Source of the DNA: Bacteroidales bacterium | GTDB taxonomy: Bacteria; Bacteroidota; Bacteroidia; Bacteroidales; F082 | Assembly (NCBI GenBank): GCA_024710405.1 | Contig: JANJUV010000020.1 | Coordinates: forward strand, 248,001-312,000 | Reading direction: 5' to 3' | Length of the DNA: 64,000 nt | Part shown: in pieces, positions 35,283 through 44,618 of the stretch | How the letters are laid out: the number at the start of each line of letters is the position of its first letter | How positions within the stretch are numbered: position 1 is the first letter of the stretch | The notes under the pieces: generated by a model | What the model was told of the DNA's origin: nothing | Databases searched by the model: none | What the model saw: only the letters and a program-made list of their open reading frames with translations | Position numbers and translations under genes: made by a program

Positions 35283-35843
35283 ATGAAAAAGATCAGATTA
35301 ATCGCTTTTGCAATCCTTGCAATGATGTGGACAGGCAGCCTGAATGCCCAGAAATACATGACCAAAAATGGCATGATTCGTTTTTATTCCGAAGCACCGG
35401 CCGAGAACATCGAAGCCATAAACAAACAGGTCAACAGTGCCCTCGACATCAGTACCGGAGATTTCGTGTTCAGGGTTCTGATGAAGGCTTTTGAGTTCGA
35501 AAAAGCCCTGATGCAGGAGCATTTCAACGAGAACTACGTTGAGTCGCACAAACATCCAAATGCCAGCTTTACCGGAAAGGTAACCAACCTGCAAACCATT
35601 GACTTTACAAAGAACGGAACCTACGAAGCAAATATCGAAGGCGATCTCACTATAAAGGGTATTACAAAAAAGATCAGCGAGAAAGGAACCTTTGAGGTGA
35701 ATAACGGCGCCATCAGGGGGAAATCTGTTTTTATGGTTACCCTAAGCGATTTCGATATAAAAATTCCACGTGCGGTAGTCAGTAATATTGCCGAGAAAAT
35801 TGAGGTAACGGTAGATATTTCTTTACAGCCTTTGAACAATTAA
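35283..35843 (+). CDS. YceI family exported protein (second copy)
   Basis: A 186-residue protein. The signal peptide ends at SLNAQ (about 23), followed by a YceI-like lipid-binding barrel: YMTKNGMIRFYSEAPAENIEA, ALMQEHFNENYVESHKHPNASFTGKV, YEANIEGDLTIKGITKKI and VTLSDFDIKIPRAVVSNIAEKI. It is a paralog of the gene at 30484, and the two flank the propeller kinase / LytTR pair. It forms a two-gene unit with the OB-fold gene and ends before a strong terminator at 35950. The natural ligand may be an isoprenoid quinone or another lipid; not shown. Confidence 0.86.
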   Translation: MKKIRLIAFAILAMMWTGSLNAQKYMTKNGMIRFYSEAPAENIEAINKQVNSALDISTGDFVFRVLMKAFEFEKALMQEHFNENYVESHKHPNASFTGKVTNLQTIDFTKNGTYEANIEGDLTIKGITKKISEKGTFEVNNGAIRGKSVFMVTLSDFDIKIPRAVVSNIAEKIEVTVDISLQPLNN

Positions 35844-35949
35844 AAACCTTCAGCTGTTTAAGTTTTGGTTTTGGTTATACATTTCAATTTCTCCTGCCAT
35901 TGCTGCCTGCACGGTTACGCTATGTAACAATGAAGGCAACAGTGCACAT

Positions 35950-35975
35950 CCCGGTCTCCCAGACCGGGTTTTTTT
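35950..35975 (+). terminator. Intrinsic terminator after the second YceI gene
   Basis: CCCGGTCT (35950-35957) pairs perfectly with AGACCGGG (35961-35968) over a 3-nt loop and is followed by seven T. Confidence 0.88.
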
Positions 35976-36021
35976 ATGGAACAAAAATTGAATAAAACAG
36001 TTATGCGTCTGGGATAGCCTT

Positions 36022-36969
36022 TCAGGATGATTTTTTGCCTATTTCACTGAGCATAAGCTCGGTCATGCTTTCGAGATTGAATTCATCCCTGAGTCCCCAG
36101 TCGTTACGTGCAACGGTATCGTCAATGCTTGCCGGCCATGAGTCTGCTATTGCCTGACGAAAGTCGGGTTTGTAGGTGATGGTAAATTCAGGTATGTGTT
36201 TTTTGATGGTTTGAGCCACCTGAGCAGGAGTGAAACTCATACCGCCAACATTATAGCTTGAACGCAAACTAAGCTTTCCGGGATCGGCTTCCATCAGATT
36301 TATGGTTGCCTTGATAGCATCAGACATAAACATCATGGGCAGAGCGGTATCCTCACGCAGGAAACACTCATAACTTTGTTTACGGATAGCCTCATAGTAG
36401 ATTTCAACGGCATAGTCGGTTGTTCCTCCACCGGCCTCGGTCTTGTAACTGATCAGTCCCGGATAGCGAAGGCTGCGGTAATCAACGCCATAGCGCCTGA
36501 AGTAATACTCGCCCCAGCGTTCACCTGCAAGTTTGCTGATGCCATACACCGTGTTGGGTTCCATCACCGTAAGCTGCGGAGTCTGGTGCCGGGGAGTTGT
36601 TGGTCCGAACACGGCAATTGAACTTGGCCAAAAGAGTTTTTTAGCCTCTGTTTCCCTGGCCAGTTCAAGAGTGTTCATAAGGGCTTTCATGTTGATTTCC
36701 CATGCCCTTTGCGGAATTTTTTCTGCGTTTCCGCTCAACACGGCAGCAAGGTTGTACACCTGTGTGATCTTATTCCTGACCGTAAAATGCAGAAGATTGT
36801 TGTAGTCCAATACATCCAGTATATCAAAGGGTCCGCTTTCGGTGATGTCCGAAGCAGCCTGCTTGATGTCGGTGGCAAAAACATTACTGTTTCCATAAAC
36901 TTTTCTCAACTCCAGGGTGAGTTCCGATCCTATCTGGCCCGAGCAGCCAATCACTAATATCCGTTCCAT
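36022..36969 (-). CDS. tdh: L-threonine 3-dehydrogenase, SDR type
   Basis: A 315-residue cytoplasmic NAD-dependent enzyme of the extended SDR family. It oxidises threonine to 2-amino-3-ketobutyrate. The nucleotide loop is GCSGQIG (8-14). The family-specific segments are ITQVYNLAAVLSGNAE, FWPSSIAVFGPTTPRHQTPQ, the catalytic YGISK, YRSLRYPGLIS and GGGTTDYAVEIYYEA, followed by LPMMFMSDAIKATINLM. These match the animal-type/SDR threonine dehydrogenases rather than the zinc-dependent Tdh. The partner ligase Kbl is not in the window. A full promoter (TTG, TACATTTG) lies 30 bases upstream, so it is a single-gene unit. Confidence 0.9.
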   Translation of the reverse strand: MERILVIGCSGQIGSELTLELRKVYGNSNVFATDIKQAASDITESGPFDILDVLDYNNLLHFTVRNKITQVYNLAAVLSGNAEKIPQRAWEINMKALMNTLELARETEAKKLFWPSSIAVFGPTTPRHQTPQLTVMEPNTVYGISKLAGERWGEYYFRRYGVDYRSLRYPGLISYKTEAGGGTTDYAVEIYYEAIRKQSYECFLREDTALPMMFMSDAIKATINLMEADPGKLSLRSSYNVGGMSFTPAQVAQTIKKHIPEFTITYKPDFRQAIADSWPASIDDTVARNDWGLRDEFNLESMTELMLSEIGKKSS

Positions 36970-37000
36970 ATTCTACTGTTATTTATTTCACAATTATGCG

Positions 37001-37029
37001 CAAATGTAAGAAGTTTCGCGAACAGGCAA
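37001..37029 (-). promoter_or_regulatory. Promoter of the threonine dehydrogenase gene
   Basis: On the minus strand TTG (37029-37027), 18 nt, TACATTTG (37008-37001). The expected leader is about 27 nt. Confidence 0.65.
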
Positions 37030-37180
37030 GCATACTGTCTGTGGAATATTCAGCAGTTTTCATCACAATGAATATTATTGAGGGAAATCGAGTTCATCAG
37101 CAGTCTTCCGGCAGTAATATGCACGAATGATTACTCCCCGAATTTTTCGTTTCTTTGCACATCATTTCAGTAATTCAGTC

Positions 37181-38665
37181 ATGTCCGTTACCCTCAGGCA
37201 GCACAAGCTGCAAGTGTATAACACACTCAGCCGCAGCAAAGAACATTTTAAACCATTAAACAGTCCGCACATTGGCATGTATGTTTGCGGGCCGACTGTT
37301 TACGGAGATGCTCATTTGGGCCATGCCCGCCCGGCGGTTACCTTCGATCTGGTGTTTCGGTATCTGGCGCATTTAGGTTTTAAGGTTCGGTATGTGCGAA
37401 ACATTACCGATGTGGGTCACCTTGAAAATGACGCTGATGAAGGAGAAGATAAAATTGCACGCAAAGCGCGGCTCGAAAAACTCGAGCCAATGGAGGTGGT
37501 GCATCATTACACAGTGCGTTATCACCGCAATATGGATCAGCTGAATGTGCTCAGGCCATCCATCGAACCGCATGCCTCAGGCCATGTTATCGAACAGATC
37601 GAAATGATCAGCACATTGCTTCGCAAAGGCTATGCCTATGAAGTAAATGGTTCGGTGTATTTTGATGTGGAGCGCTACAACGGGAAACATCATTATGGCG
37701 TGCTTTCGGGCCGCAAAGTTGAAGACCTGGTGAGCAACACCAGAGAACTTGCCGGTCAGTCGGAGAAACGCAGCAGTCTTGATTTTGCTTTATGGAAGAA
37801 AGCTGAACCTTCGCATATTATGCGTTGGCCTTCGCCTTGGAGCGATGGATTTCCGGGTTGGCATATGGAATGCTCTGCCATGGGATGCAAATACCTGGGC
37901 GATCAGTTTGATATCCACGGAGGGGGAATGGATTTGCTGTTTCCGCACCATGAGGCTGAGATTGCGCAGTCAACCATCGCCAACGGTAAAGCACCGGTGC
38001 GTTACTGGATGCACAACAACATGATTACCATAAACGGACAGAAGATGGGCAAATCGCTCGGCAATGCCATGTCACTCGACGATATTTTCACAGGCACCCA
38101 TCCCTTGCTTGAGAAAGCCTACAGTCCCATGACCATCAGATTCTTTATTCTGATGGCGCATTACCGCAGCACACTCGATTTCTCGAACGAAGCACTTCAG
38201 GCTGCTGAAAAAGGCCTGAGAAAACTACTTGCCGCAGCCGACACACTTAAGCAGTTGACCCCTTCGGAAGATGCTGTTATTCAGGGAATTGAGAATATCC
38301 TGCAGGACTGTTACACCGCCATGGATGATGATTTTAACAGTCCCATGGTGATTGCGAATCTGTTTGAAGCGGTAAGGATCATCAACTCAGCAAAAGACGG
38401 CAGCTTGAGATTGAATGCTCAGGAGCTGAAACTCATGCAGCAACTCTTTGAAGATTTTGTTTCAGGCATCCTTGGAATCATCCCCGAAGGTGCTGCCGGT
38501 GACGACAAACTTGTTGACGGCCTCATGCAAACCATCATTGAACTGAGGCAGGAAGCACGCCAGCGAAAAGATTATGCCACCAGCGACAAAATACGCGACA
38601 ACCTTGCCAGCCTGAACATCGAGATCAAGGACGGCAGGGAGGGAACAAGCTGGCAGGTGAAATAG
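37181..38665 (+). CDS. cysS: Cysteinyl-tRNA synthetase
   Basis: A 494-residue class I aminoacyl-tRNA synthetase charging tRNA-Cys. The zinc and substrate Cys36 is in MYVCGPTVY. The HIGH motif is HLGH (45-48), further zinc ligands lie in WHMECSAM and HHEAE, and KMGKS (288-292) is the KMSKS equivalent. A DALR-type helical anticodon domain and C-terminal [33 protein letters not shown] complete it. The frame opens earlier at 37127, but ATG 37181 starts the conserved part and sits 24 bases after a TTTCTTTG box (37150-37157). An SDR gene follows after 52 bases. Confidence 0.96.
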   Translation: MSVTLRQHKLQVYNTLSRSKEHFKPLNSPHIGMYVCGPTVYGDAHLGHARPAVTFDLVFRYLAHLGFKVRYVRNITDVGHLENDADEGEDKIARKARLEKLEPMEVVHHYTVRYHRNMDQLNVLRPSIEPHASGHVIEQIEMISTLLRKGYAYEVNGSVYFDVERYNGKHHYGVLSGRKVEDLVSNTRELAGQSEKRSSLDFALWKKAEPSHIMRWPSPWSDGFPGWHMECSAMGCKYLGDQFDIHGGGMDLLFPHHEAEIAQSTIANGKAPVRYWMHNNMITINGQKMGKSLGNAMSLDDIFTGTHPLLEKAYSPMTIRFFILMAHYRSTLDFSNEALQAAEKGLRKLLAAADTLKQLTPSEDAVIQGIENILQDCYTAMDDDFNSPMVIANLFEAVRIINSAKDGSLRLNAQELKLMQQLFEDFVSGILGIIPEGAAGDDKLVDGLMQTIIELRQEARQRKDYATSDKIRDNLASLNIEIKDGREGTSWQVK

Positions 38666-38717
38666 CATCCGGAGAAACTTTTCATGGATTAGGTTGTTTC
38701 ATGCCTAAAGAAATGGC

Positions 38718-39416
38718 ATGAAAAACTATTTAATTGTGGGTGCAGGTTCGGGTATTGGCCTTTCGCTCGCACAAATGCTTCATGAAAAAGGAAACCGTCT
38801 TTGGGTAATTACACGTAATACTGATGCACTGCAACATCTTTCCGGTTTAAACTTTGTCGCGCCCGGATTTCTTGAGAGCAACTGGAATGCTGAAGGGCTT
38901 CCTGATGCACTCGATGGTCTGGTTTATTGTCCCGGAACCATTAACCTGAAGCCCTTAAGGGGTCTTAAGCCCGACGATTTCAGGGCTGATTTCGAAGTGA
39001 ATGTAATAGGAGCTGTTAAGGTATTACAGGCGGCCTATAAGGCGCTCAAAACTTCTGGTGTGGCCAGTGTGGTGCTTTTTAGTACGGTAGCCGTAGCTCA
39101 GGGGATGCCATTTCATGCCTCTGTTGCTGCATCGAAAGGAGCAATAGAGGGATTGGCCCGTTCACTTGCAGCTGAGCTGGCACCAAACATCAGGGTGAAT
39201 GTTGTTGCTCCTTCATTGACCAATACGCCCTTAGCAGCGCGCTTGTTGTCGTCACCTGAAAAGCTGGAAACCAGTGCCAAAAGACATCCTCTGCAACGGA
39301 TCGGAGTGGCTCAGGATGTGGCAGCTGCGGTGGCTTTTTTACTCAGTAGCGAGTCCTCGTGGATTACAGGACAGGTACTCGGTGTTGATGGTGGCCTTTC
39401 AACTTTACGGACATGA
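38718..39416 (+). CDS. SDR family protein lacking the catalytic tyrosine
   Basis: A 232-residue classical short-chain dehydrogenase fold. The cofactor loop is GAGSGIG (8-14), and VNVIGAV and the Ser122 region (LFSTVAVA) are normal. The YxxxK motif reads VAASK, so the usual catalytic Tyr is Val136 while Lys140 remains. The end (ITGQVLGVDGGLSTLRT) is typical of the family. I recall Bacteroidota homologs with the same change, so it is probably a subfamily trait and not a recent mutation. It overlaps the flavin reductase gene by 4 bases (ATGA), suggesting joint function in a redox step of unknown substrate. Confidence 0.85.
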   Translation: MKNYLIVGAGSGIGLSLAQMLHEKGNRLWVITRNTDALQHLSGLNFVAPGFLESNWNAEGLPDALDGLVYCPGTINLKPLRGLKPDDFRADFEVNVIGAVKVLQAAYKALKTSGVASVVLFSTVAVAQGMPFHASVAASKGAIEGLARSLAAELAPNIRVNVVAPSLTNTPLAARLLSSPEKLETSAKRHPLQRIGVAQDVAAAVAFLLSSESSWITGQVLGVDGGLSTLRT

Positions 39417-40051
39417 TCGGCAGTTGTGCTTTAAAACGATTTGATTCAGGAGATATTAGCGGAATGGAACAAAGGTTCCGCACACAATTTATCAACTCAA
39501 TAACCGGTTTTAAGAGCCTGAATCTGGTTGGAACGATCAACAAACATGGAATGACCAACCTTGCTGTTTTCTCTCAGGTGGTTCATCTGGGTGCCAACCC
39601 ATCTCTTATCGGTATCATTGTGAGGCCCGATTCAGTTCCGCGGCATACATTGGCCAATATCGCAGAAACAGGTTACTTCACACTGAACCATGTGCTTGAG
39701 TCATTTATCAGGCAGGCTCATCAAACCTCGGCGCGATATCCGGAGGAAGTTTCTGAATTTACAGCTACCGGACTCAATCCGCTTTTCAGCGAAGTGATTG
39801 AGGCTCCTTATGTGGCAGAGTCCAACATCAGAATTGGTTTGCAATGGCGCGAAACAATCCCGATCCCACTCAACGGAACCCTGCTGGTTATCGGTGAGGT
39901 GGTCGAGGTGTTTTTGCCCGGAGATTGTCTTGGTGCGGATGGATATGTTGATCTAAATGAAGCCGGAACGATTACTGTGGCTGGTCTGGATGCATACCAC
40001 CGAACGGAGAAAATTGTCAGGTTGCCGTATGCTAAAGCAGAAAATTATTGA
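39413..40051 (+). CDS. Flavin reductase-like FMN-binding split-barrel protein
   Basis: A 212-residue cytoplasmic protein of the flavin reductase-like family. It shows SITGFKSLNLVGTINKHGMTNLAVFSQVVHLGANPSLIGIIVRP, the FMN-binding strand pair, then HTLANIAETGYFTLN and a family-type RYPEEVSEFTATGLNP. It starts inside the stop of the SDR gene (ATGA), so the two are translated together. A second ATG is at 39464 (before EQRFRTQFINS). The partner could supply reduced flavin, or the pair could act in one pathway; nothing more specific can be said. Confidence 0.83.
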   Translation: MIGSCALKRFDSGDISGMEQRFRTQFINSITGFKSLNLVGTINKHGMTNLAVFSQVVHLGANPSLIGIIVRPDSVPRHTLANIAETGYFTLNHVLESFIRQAHQTSARYPEEVSEFTATGLNPLFSEVIEAPYVAESNIRIGLQWRETIPIPLNGTLLVIGEVVEVFLPGDCLGADGYVDLNEAGTITVAGLDAYHRTEKIVRLPYAKAENY

Positions 40052-40072
40052 TAATACTTCATACAGCCATCC

Positions 40073-43000
40073 TCAGGACGCAAATTTATTCAATACCTCC
40101 ATCAAAGATTTAAGGGTGATAGGCTTAATAAGATAATCGTTAAATCCGGCTTTCATGGCTTCGGCAAGTTCTGTTTCGGTGGCATAGGCGGTTTGTGCCA
40201 CTACTTTCAATTCATGATTCGTTTTTCGGATTTCCCTGATGGTTTCTATTCCGTTCATCAGGGGCATTTTGATATCCAATAAAACCAGATTGAACGATTG
40301 TGTGCTCAGTAACTGCAAAGCCTTGATCCCGTGCTCTGCAACCTCAAGACTTCCAACAACGGGATGCAGCATCGAAACCAGCATATCGGCATTGTCTTTT
40401 TCGTCTTCAACGATCAGTACCGAAATATGTTTGAATGAATCTTTATACCGCAAGGCAGGTGGTGCATGGGATGACTCAGTTTGTCCGAAAGATTCTTCAA
40501 ATTCTATTTCGCAGAAAAAAGTACTTCCTTTACCTTCAACGGAATGCAGTCCCAGACTGCCGCCAAGGAGCTCGATAAGTCCTTTGGCAATACTCAATCC
40601 AAGTCCGTTACCTCTTATGGCATTCAGTTGTGCCCTGGTGCTGCGGTAGAAACGGTCAAATACAAATGGTTGTTCTGTGTCCGGAATACCCATACCGGTG
40701 TCGGTAACATAAAACTGCAGGCGCTGATCGTTCATGCGGCATCCCAAACTGATTTTCCCCTTTTGGGTATATTTTATCGCGTTTCCGAGAAAACCGGCTA
40801 GTACCTGTCTCAGTTTTCCTTTGTCTGAAACAAACACTTCAGGCACTTCCTTGTCAATCAGTGGTTTTTCGAGCATTAATCCGGCCTTTTCAGCTTCAAG
40901 AAGGAAGGTAAGATGTAAATCTTCGAGTAATCTGTGGACAGAGATAGTAGTTTTTTCAATCGGCATTTTTTCTGAATCGAGGCGCGACACCACAAGAACA
41001 TCATCGATAATCTTCAGAAGTTGTTCCGAATTGCTGTAAATGGTTTCCACGAACTGCCTTTTTTGCTGTTCGGAATAATCTTCGAACAGCAATTCAGAGA
41101 ATCCGATGATGGCGTTCATGGGTGTCCTGATTTCGTGCGAAAGGTTGTTGAGGAATGAGGTTTTCAGCCTGTCGCTTTCCACAGCTTTTTCTTTGGCAAT
41201 GATGAGCTCCTGCTCCATTTGCTTCCGGCCGGTGATGTCGAGGATTAGCCCGATGAGGCCACCGATACGGTTATTGGCGTCGGGGAAAGGTGATTTGGTG
41301 ATGATCACATTGCGCTGTTCGCCGCCGGGCAGGGTAATCAGCCGTTCCACAATCTGTTTTTCATCCAGACCGCTGAGTACCCTGAGATCCGATTCGTGGC
41401 GCAATGTAGCCTGAGGATAGGGGTCGAGATCGAAAATGCTTTTACCCTTGATGTCAGCTTCACTCATTCCGTAATATTCCCTGAAAGCTCTGTTTATCCC
41501 CAGATAAATACCGTTTGCATCCATATAGAACAATGGATTGGGGATGGAATCGAGCAGGGTTTCGATAAAACGGGTTTTGTGTATAAGCTCGTTTTCAGAA
41601 AGTTTGCGTCCTGTGATGTCGCGCACGATGACGAGTACTTCTTCCGGTCCGCTTCTTACCATACGAGCATCATACCAGCAGATTCCGTTCTCAGTATTTA
41701 AGCTGTATTCGTATGATAGTAACTGTCCGCTTTCGAGGGCTTCGTCAATCTTCTTGCAGGTCAGGAGGGCAAGTTCTTCCGGCAACACATCACGCACATG
41801 CTTTCCAAGAAAATCCTCCTTCGGAACCATAAGCAGGGTGGCATCTCTGGCTACAGAATCAATGAAGATATGGTTGCTGCTGAAACGAAACATCATGTCG
41901 GGAAGGGCTGAAATGATCGCCCGGTTCCGTTCCTCTGATTTCAACAGGTTCTCCTGAACTTTTACCTGTTCGGTGATGTCTTTTGAGATGGACAGAATGC
42001 CTCTTTTGCCATCGGTCAGGCTGATGGCGGTTTCGGTAAGCTGACAAATGATCTTTCGCCCGTCTTTGGTAATTCCCGAAATAGTACTTTCAAGGTAGCT
42101 GTTTGTAAGGATGGTTTTTATGTTGGCGTTGATTGTGTTTTTTTGCTGTTCGGAACTAAGCAATGAAATGTGTTTTCCAAGTAACTCATGACGCTCGTAT
42201 CCATATTGTTCGCAAAGGGTGTTGTTGAGATCGAGGATGATTCCCTGCTCGTCTTCGAGCAAAATACCAACCGGGGAGGCATCGAACAGTAGTCTGTAAC
42301 GCTGTTCGCTCTCCCTAAGTGCATCTTCGGTTTTGCGCCTGTCTGAAATATCCTGGGCAATGGCAATGATAGCTTCTTTGCCAAAATAACTCGTTTTAAA
42401 CAGGTTGATTTCTTTCGGAAAGATGTCGCCGTTTTTCTTGCGTCCCCAGAACTCAAATCGCTGCGATTCGCCTGAGAATGCTCTTGCGATATGTCCTTCG
42501 AGTGCATGGAGGTCGTTCATTCCCGGTGCGGCCAGAAAATCCGGTGTTTTGCCGATGAAATAGCTTCGTGGATAATTATACATCCGTGTAGCTCCGTCAT
42601 TAACATCAAGGAATACTCCGTCGCGGTCCTGCACATAAACTGCGCTGGTGATGCTGTTGAACAATCCCTGAAAACTGTCGAGGCTTCGCATGAGTTCCAC
42701 CCGCGACCGATGCTCACGGCGCTGATCCCTGAACACAAGAACTACTCCCCTTATGGTTCCGTCATCATCTTTGATGGGCGCGCCCGAATCAGCGATGGGG
42801 ATACGCGTGCCATCACGGGCTATCAAAAGGGTATGGTTGGCCAGTGAAACTACCTGTCCGTCACGGATCACACTGTTTACGGGGTTTTCGGCCTTTTCTC
42901 CGGTGCGTTCGCTGATGATGTTGAATATTTCATCAAGGGGCCTGTTTGCAGCTTCCTTTTCGGTGAAACCGGTGAGCTCTTCAGCCAGACGGTTCATCTG

Positions 43001-43675
43001 CATCACCAATCCTTTGCTGTTGGTGGTAATTACTGCGTCGCCAATGCTGTAAAAGGTTGTGCGGAATAGTTTTTCGTTTTCTTTGGTCTGTTCAAAAAGC
43101 CTTTTATTCTGTTCCTGATCCTGCAAAACTTTGCCAATCAAAACAGTAACAAGAGGATATGCGCCTATTATGGTAATACCCAACAAACGAAATGTTTCGC
43201 TCCTGAATGATGAAGGAAGTAACAATACCAGTAAGAGCATCACGCTATGGACCAGAAAGCCTACCAAATAAAAATGCAGTATATTCAAATTCCTTCCCGG
43301 AGATTCTGATTTCCATTTGTAATGAAACAGCGTACCAATAAGGAAAGATGAAAAAATCACGGAGATTCCCATTGAAAGCCCGATACCACCAAGTGAAAGC
43401 CGGTAGATTACAGCAATGCCTGCTGCAATAATTCCGGTTACAGGGCCGAAGAAAAGGGCTGACAGGCTGATGACTATTGATCGTCCGTCGAAGATCAGGC
43501 CTTCAGACAATTGTAAAGGATACATCATCCCTACAATGGTGGCAAGCCCGAAAAGTAAACCCTGAAGCAGTTTTCCAGCCACCCGTTTGCGACCCCAACG
43601 CTGGCTGATGAAGCCTGAGATCACGCTGATGGCAACAAGAACTGACAGGTTGTAAATCAGATCGACATGAATCAT
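40073..43675 (-). CDS. Hybrid sensor histidine kinase with five PAS domains
   Basis: A 1200-residue membrane-bound hybrid kinase. The N-terminus is a 5TM-LYT type sensor with about six helices (1-190; LIYNLSVLVAISVISGFI, GRSIVISLSALFFGPVTGIIAAGIAVIYR). Five PAS domains follow at about 205-320, 335-450, 455-575, 580-690 and 705-825. Then come HisKA with FLNNLSHEIRTPMNAIIGFSELL, HATPase (DTGMGIPD, GNGLGLSIAKGL) and a C-terminal receiver with LVLLDIKMP (phospho-Asp) and DYLIKPIT. An earlier TTG at 43681 exists, but ATG 43675 is better and coincides with the predicted transcription start. It lies 30 bases after the FNR-like gene. No output regulator is adjacent. Confidence 0.92.
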   Translation of the reverse strand: MIHVDLIYNLSVLVAISVISGFISQRWGRKRVAGKLLQGLLFGLATIVGMMYPLQLSEGLIFDGRSIVISLSALFFGPVTGIIAAGIAVIYRLSLGGIGLSMGISVIFSSFLIGTLFHYKWKSESPGRNLNILHFYLVGFLVHSVMLLLVLLLPSSFRSETFRLLGITIIGAYPLVTVLIGKVLQDQEQNKRLFEQTKENEKLFRTTFYSIGDAVITTNSKGLVMQMNRLAEELTGFTEKEAANRPLDEIFNIISERTGEKAENPVNSVIRDGQVVSLANHTLLIARDGTRIPIADSGAPIKDDDGTIRGVVLVFRDQRREHRSRVELMRSLDSFQGLFNSITSAVYVQDRDGVFLDVNDGATRMYNYPRSYFIGKTPDFLAAPGMNDLHALEGHIARAFSGESQRFEFWGRKKNGDIFPKEINLFKTSYFGKEAIIAIAQDISDRRKTEDALRESEQRYRLLFDASPVGILLEDEQGIILDLNNTLCEQYGYERHELLGKHISLLSSEQQKNTINANIKTILTNSYLESTISGITKDGRKIICQLTETAISLTDGKRGILSISKDITEQVKVQENLLKSEERNRAIISALPDMMFRFSSNHIFIDSVARDATLLMVPKEDFLGKHVRDVLPEELALLTCKKIDEALESGQLLSYEYSLNTENGICWYDARMVRSGPEEVLVIVRDITGRKLSENELIHKTRFIETLLDSIPNPLFYMDANGIYLGINRAFREYYGMSEADIKGKSIFDLDPYPQATLRHESDLRVLSGLDEKQIVERLITLPGGEQRNVIITKSPFPDANNRIGGLIGLILDITGRKQMEQELIIAKEKAVESDRLKTSFLNNLSHEIRTPMNAIIGFSELLFEDYSEQQKRQFVETIYSNSEQLLKIIDDVLVVSRLDSEKMPIEKTTISVHRLLEDLHLTFLLEAEKAGLMLEKPLIDKEVPEVFVSDKGKLRQVLAGFLGNAIKYTQKGKISLGCRMNDQRLQFYVTDTGMGIPDTEQPFVFDRFYRSTRAQLNAIRGNGLGLSIAKGLIELLGGSLGLHSVEGKGSTFFCEIEFEESFGQTESSHAPPALRYKDSFKHISVLIVEDEKDNADMLVSMLHPVVGSLEVAEHGIKALQLLSTQSFNLVLLDIKMPLMNGIETIREIRKTNHELKVVAQTAYATETELAEAMKAGFNDYLIKPITLKSLMEVLNKFAS

Positions 43676-43678
43676 GTA

Positions 43679-43709
43679 CAAATGTAAAAGTTTTTTACAA
43701 AGCCCTCAA
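43679..43709 (-). promoter_or_regulatory. Promoter of the hybrid kinase gene (leaderless)
   Basis: On the minus strand TTG (43709-43707), 20 nt, TACATTTG (43686-43679). The expected start of transcription falls on the ATG at 43675. The -33 element overlaps the stop of the upstream gene. Confidence 0.55.
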
Positions 43710-44386
43710 AAATAGATTTCTGACATGATGTTGTTCAGTCCGACACCTCCTTCAAGGAGAATATCGCGCACCTCTACCACCATTTCTGCACTTCCGCACA
43801 AGTAATACTGCATAAGTGGGTCAAATGATTTCTTCGCGCGCAACCAAGAGGTCAATCTACCGGAATAGACACCATCCCCGTGTTCCTGTGAACAGCAGGG
43901 CACGTAACGGTCACCAAAAAAGGCTGTAAACTCATCCCTGAAGTAAAAACCTTCGAGCAAGCGGCTTCCATGGATGAGCATGTTGTTTTCGCCCAAACCC
44001 GAACGGATCATCGACCTGAAGGGAGCTATTCCGGTGCCGGCCGCAATCCACCATGCAGGGCGCCTGTCGCCCAGAAATGCACCAAAAGGTGCAGAAACAA
44101 AAATTGTATCGCCGGGTCTGACCATGGCCAACCGTGGTGTGAGCAGGCCGTCGGGTTTTATGTTGAACAATATTCCCAGTGATTGTTCGTCGGGTGAAGT
44201 GCACAGGCTGTATAGCCGCGGAGGCAGCTTGCGATCATTTGTGAGTGCAACAACCTGTCCGGGAAGGAAACTATGATGCCTTTCGGTATGCAAAACAAAA
44301 GCATCAGAAGAAACTGCTTCGATGCGGAGTACCTGCTGCTCATTGAGCGACAGATTTTGAATGAAACTGCTTAATCCTTTGTCCAT
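43706..44386 (-). CDS. Ferredoxin-NADP reductase-like flavoprotein
   Basis: A 226-residue cytoplasmic protein of the FNR superfamily. The FAD domain (about 15-105) has FLPGQVVAL and the flavin motif PPRLYSLCTSP, then the phosphate-binding region DGLLTPRLA. The NAD(P) domain has IAAGTGIAPFRSMI and the late YYLCGSAEMVVEVRDILLEGG. It lacks an iron-sulfur domain, so it resembles ferredoxin/flavodoxin-NADP reductases more than phthalate-type reductases. A full promoter lies 15 bases upstream, giving a very short leader. The hybrid kinase gene follows after 30 bases. Confidence 0.86.
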   Translation of the reverse strand: MDKGLSSFIQNLSLNEQQVLRIEAVSSDAFVLHTERHHSFLPGQVVALTNDRKLPPRLYSLCTSPDEQSLGILFNIKPDGLLTPRLAMVRPGDTIFVSAPFGAFLGDRRPAWWIAAGTGIAPFRSMIRSGLGENNMLIHGSRLLEGFYFRDEFTAFFGDRYVPCCSQEHGDGVYSGRLTSWLRAKKSFDPLMQYYLCGSAEMVVEVRDILLEGGVGLNNIMSEIYF

Positions 44387-44400
44387 AACATTGAGCTTCG

Positions 44401-44429
44401 CAAATGTAAGGTTTTACGAAACACCTCAA
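44401..44429 (-). promoter_or_regulatory. Promoter of the FNR-like gene
   Basis: On the minus strand TTG (44429-44427), 18 nt, TACATTTG (44408-44401). Same boxes and spacing as the threonine dehydrogenase promoter. The leader is about 10 nt. Confidence 0.65.
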
Positions 44430-44535
44430 TGGATGTCATTCTTCCTCAGACTTGAAATGAAGATAGCATCCGGGCCCGTTTCGGTGACAGTGGTAGGTGA
44501 CTTCTAGTTTGTGAAACGTAGTTTCTGCTATTCCG

Positions 44536-44543
44536 TATCTTTG
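44536..44543 (+). promoter_or_regulatory. -7 element of the nitroreductase gene
   Basis: TATCTTTG is a full match; a TTG lies 24 nt upstream (44509-44511), slightly long. Transcription would begin about 44548, so ATG 44550 would be leaderless and ATG 44619 would have a 70-nt leader. Confidence 0.5.
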
Positions 44544-44618
44544 TAAATCATGAATATTCAGGAATGGCCCGGGGGAACATTTTCGGGTCAGACTTGTTAT
44601 AAAACCAAACAAAGTAAT

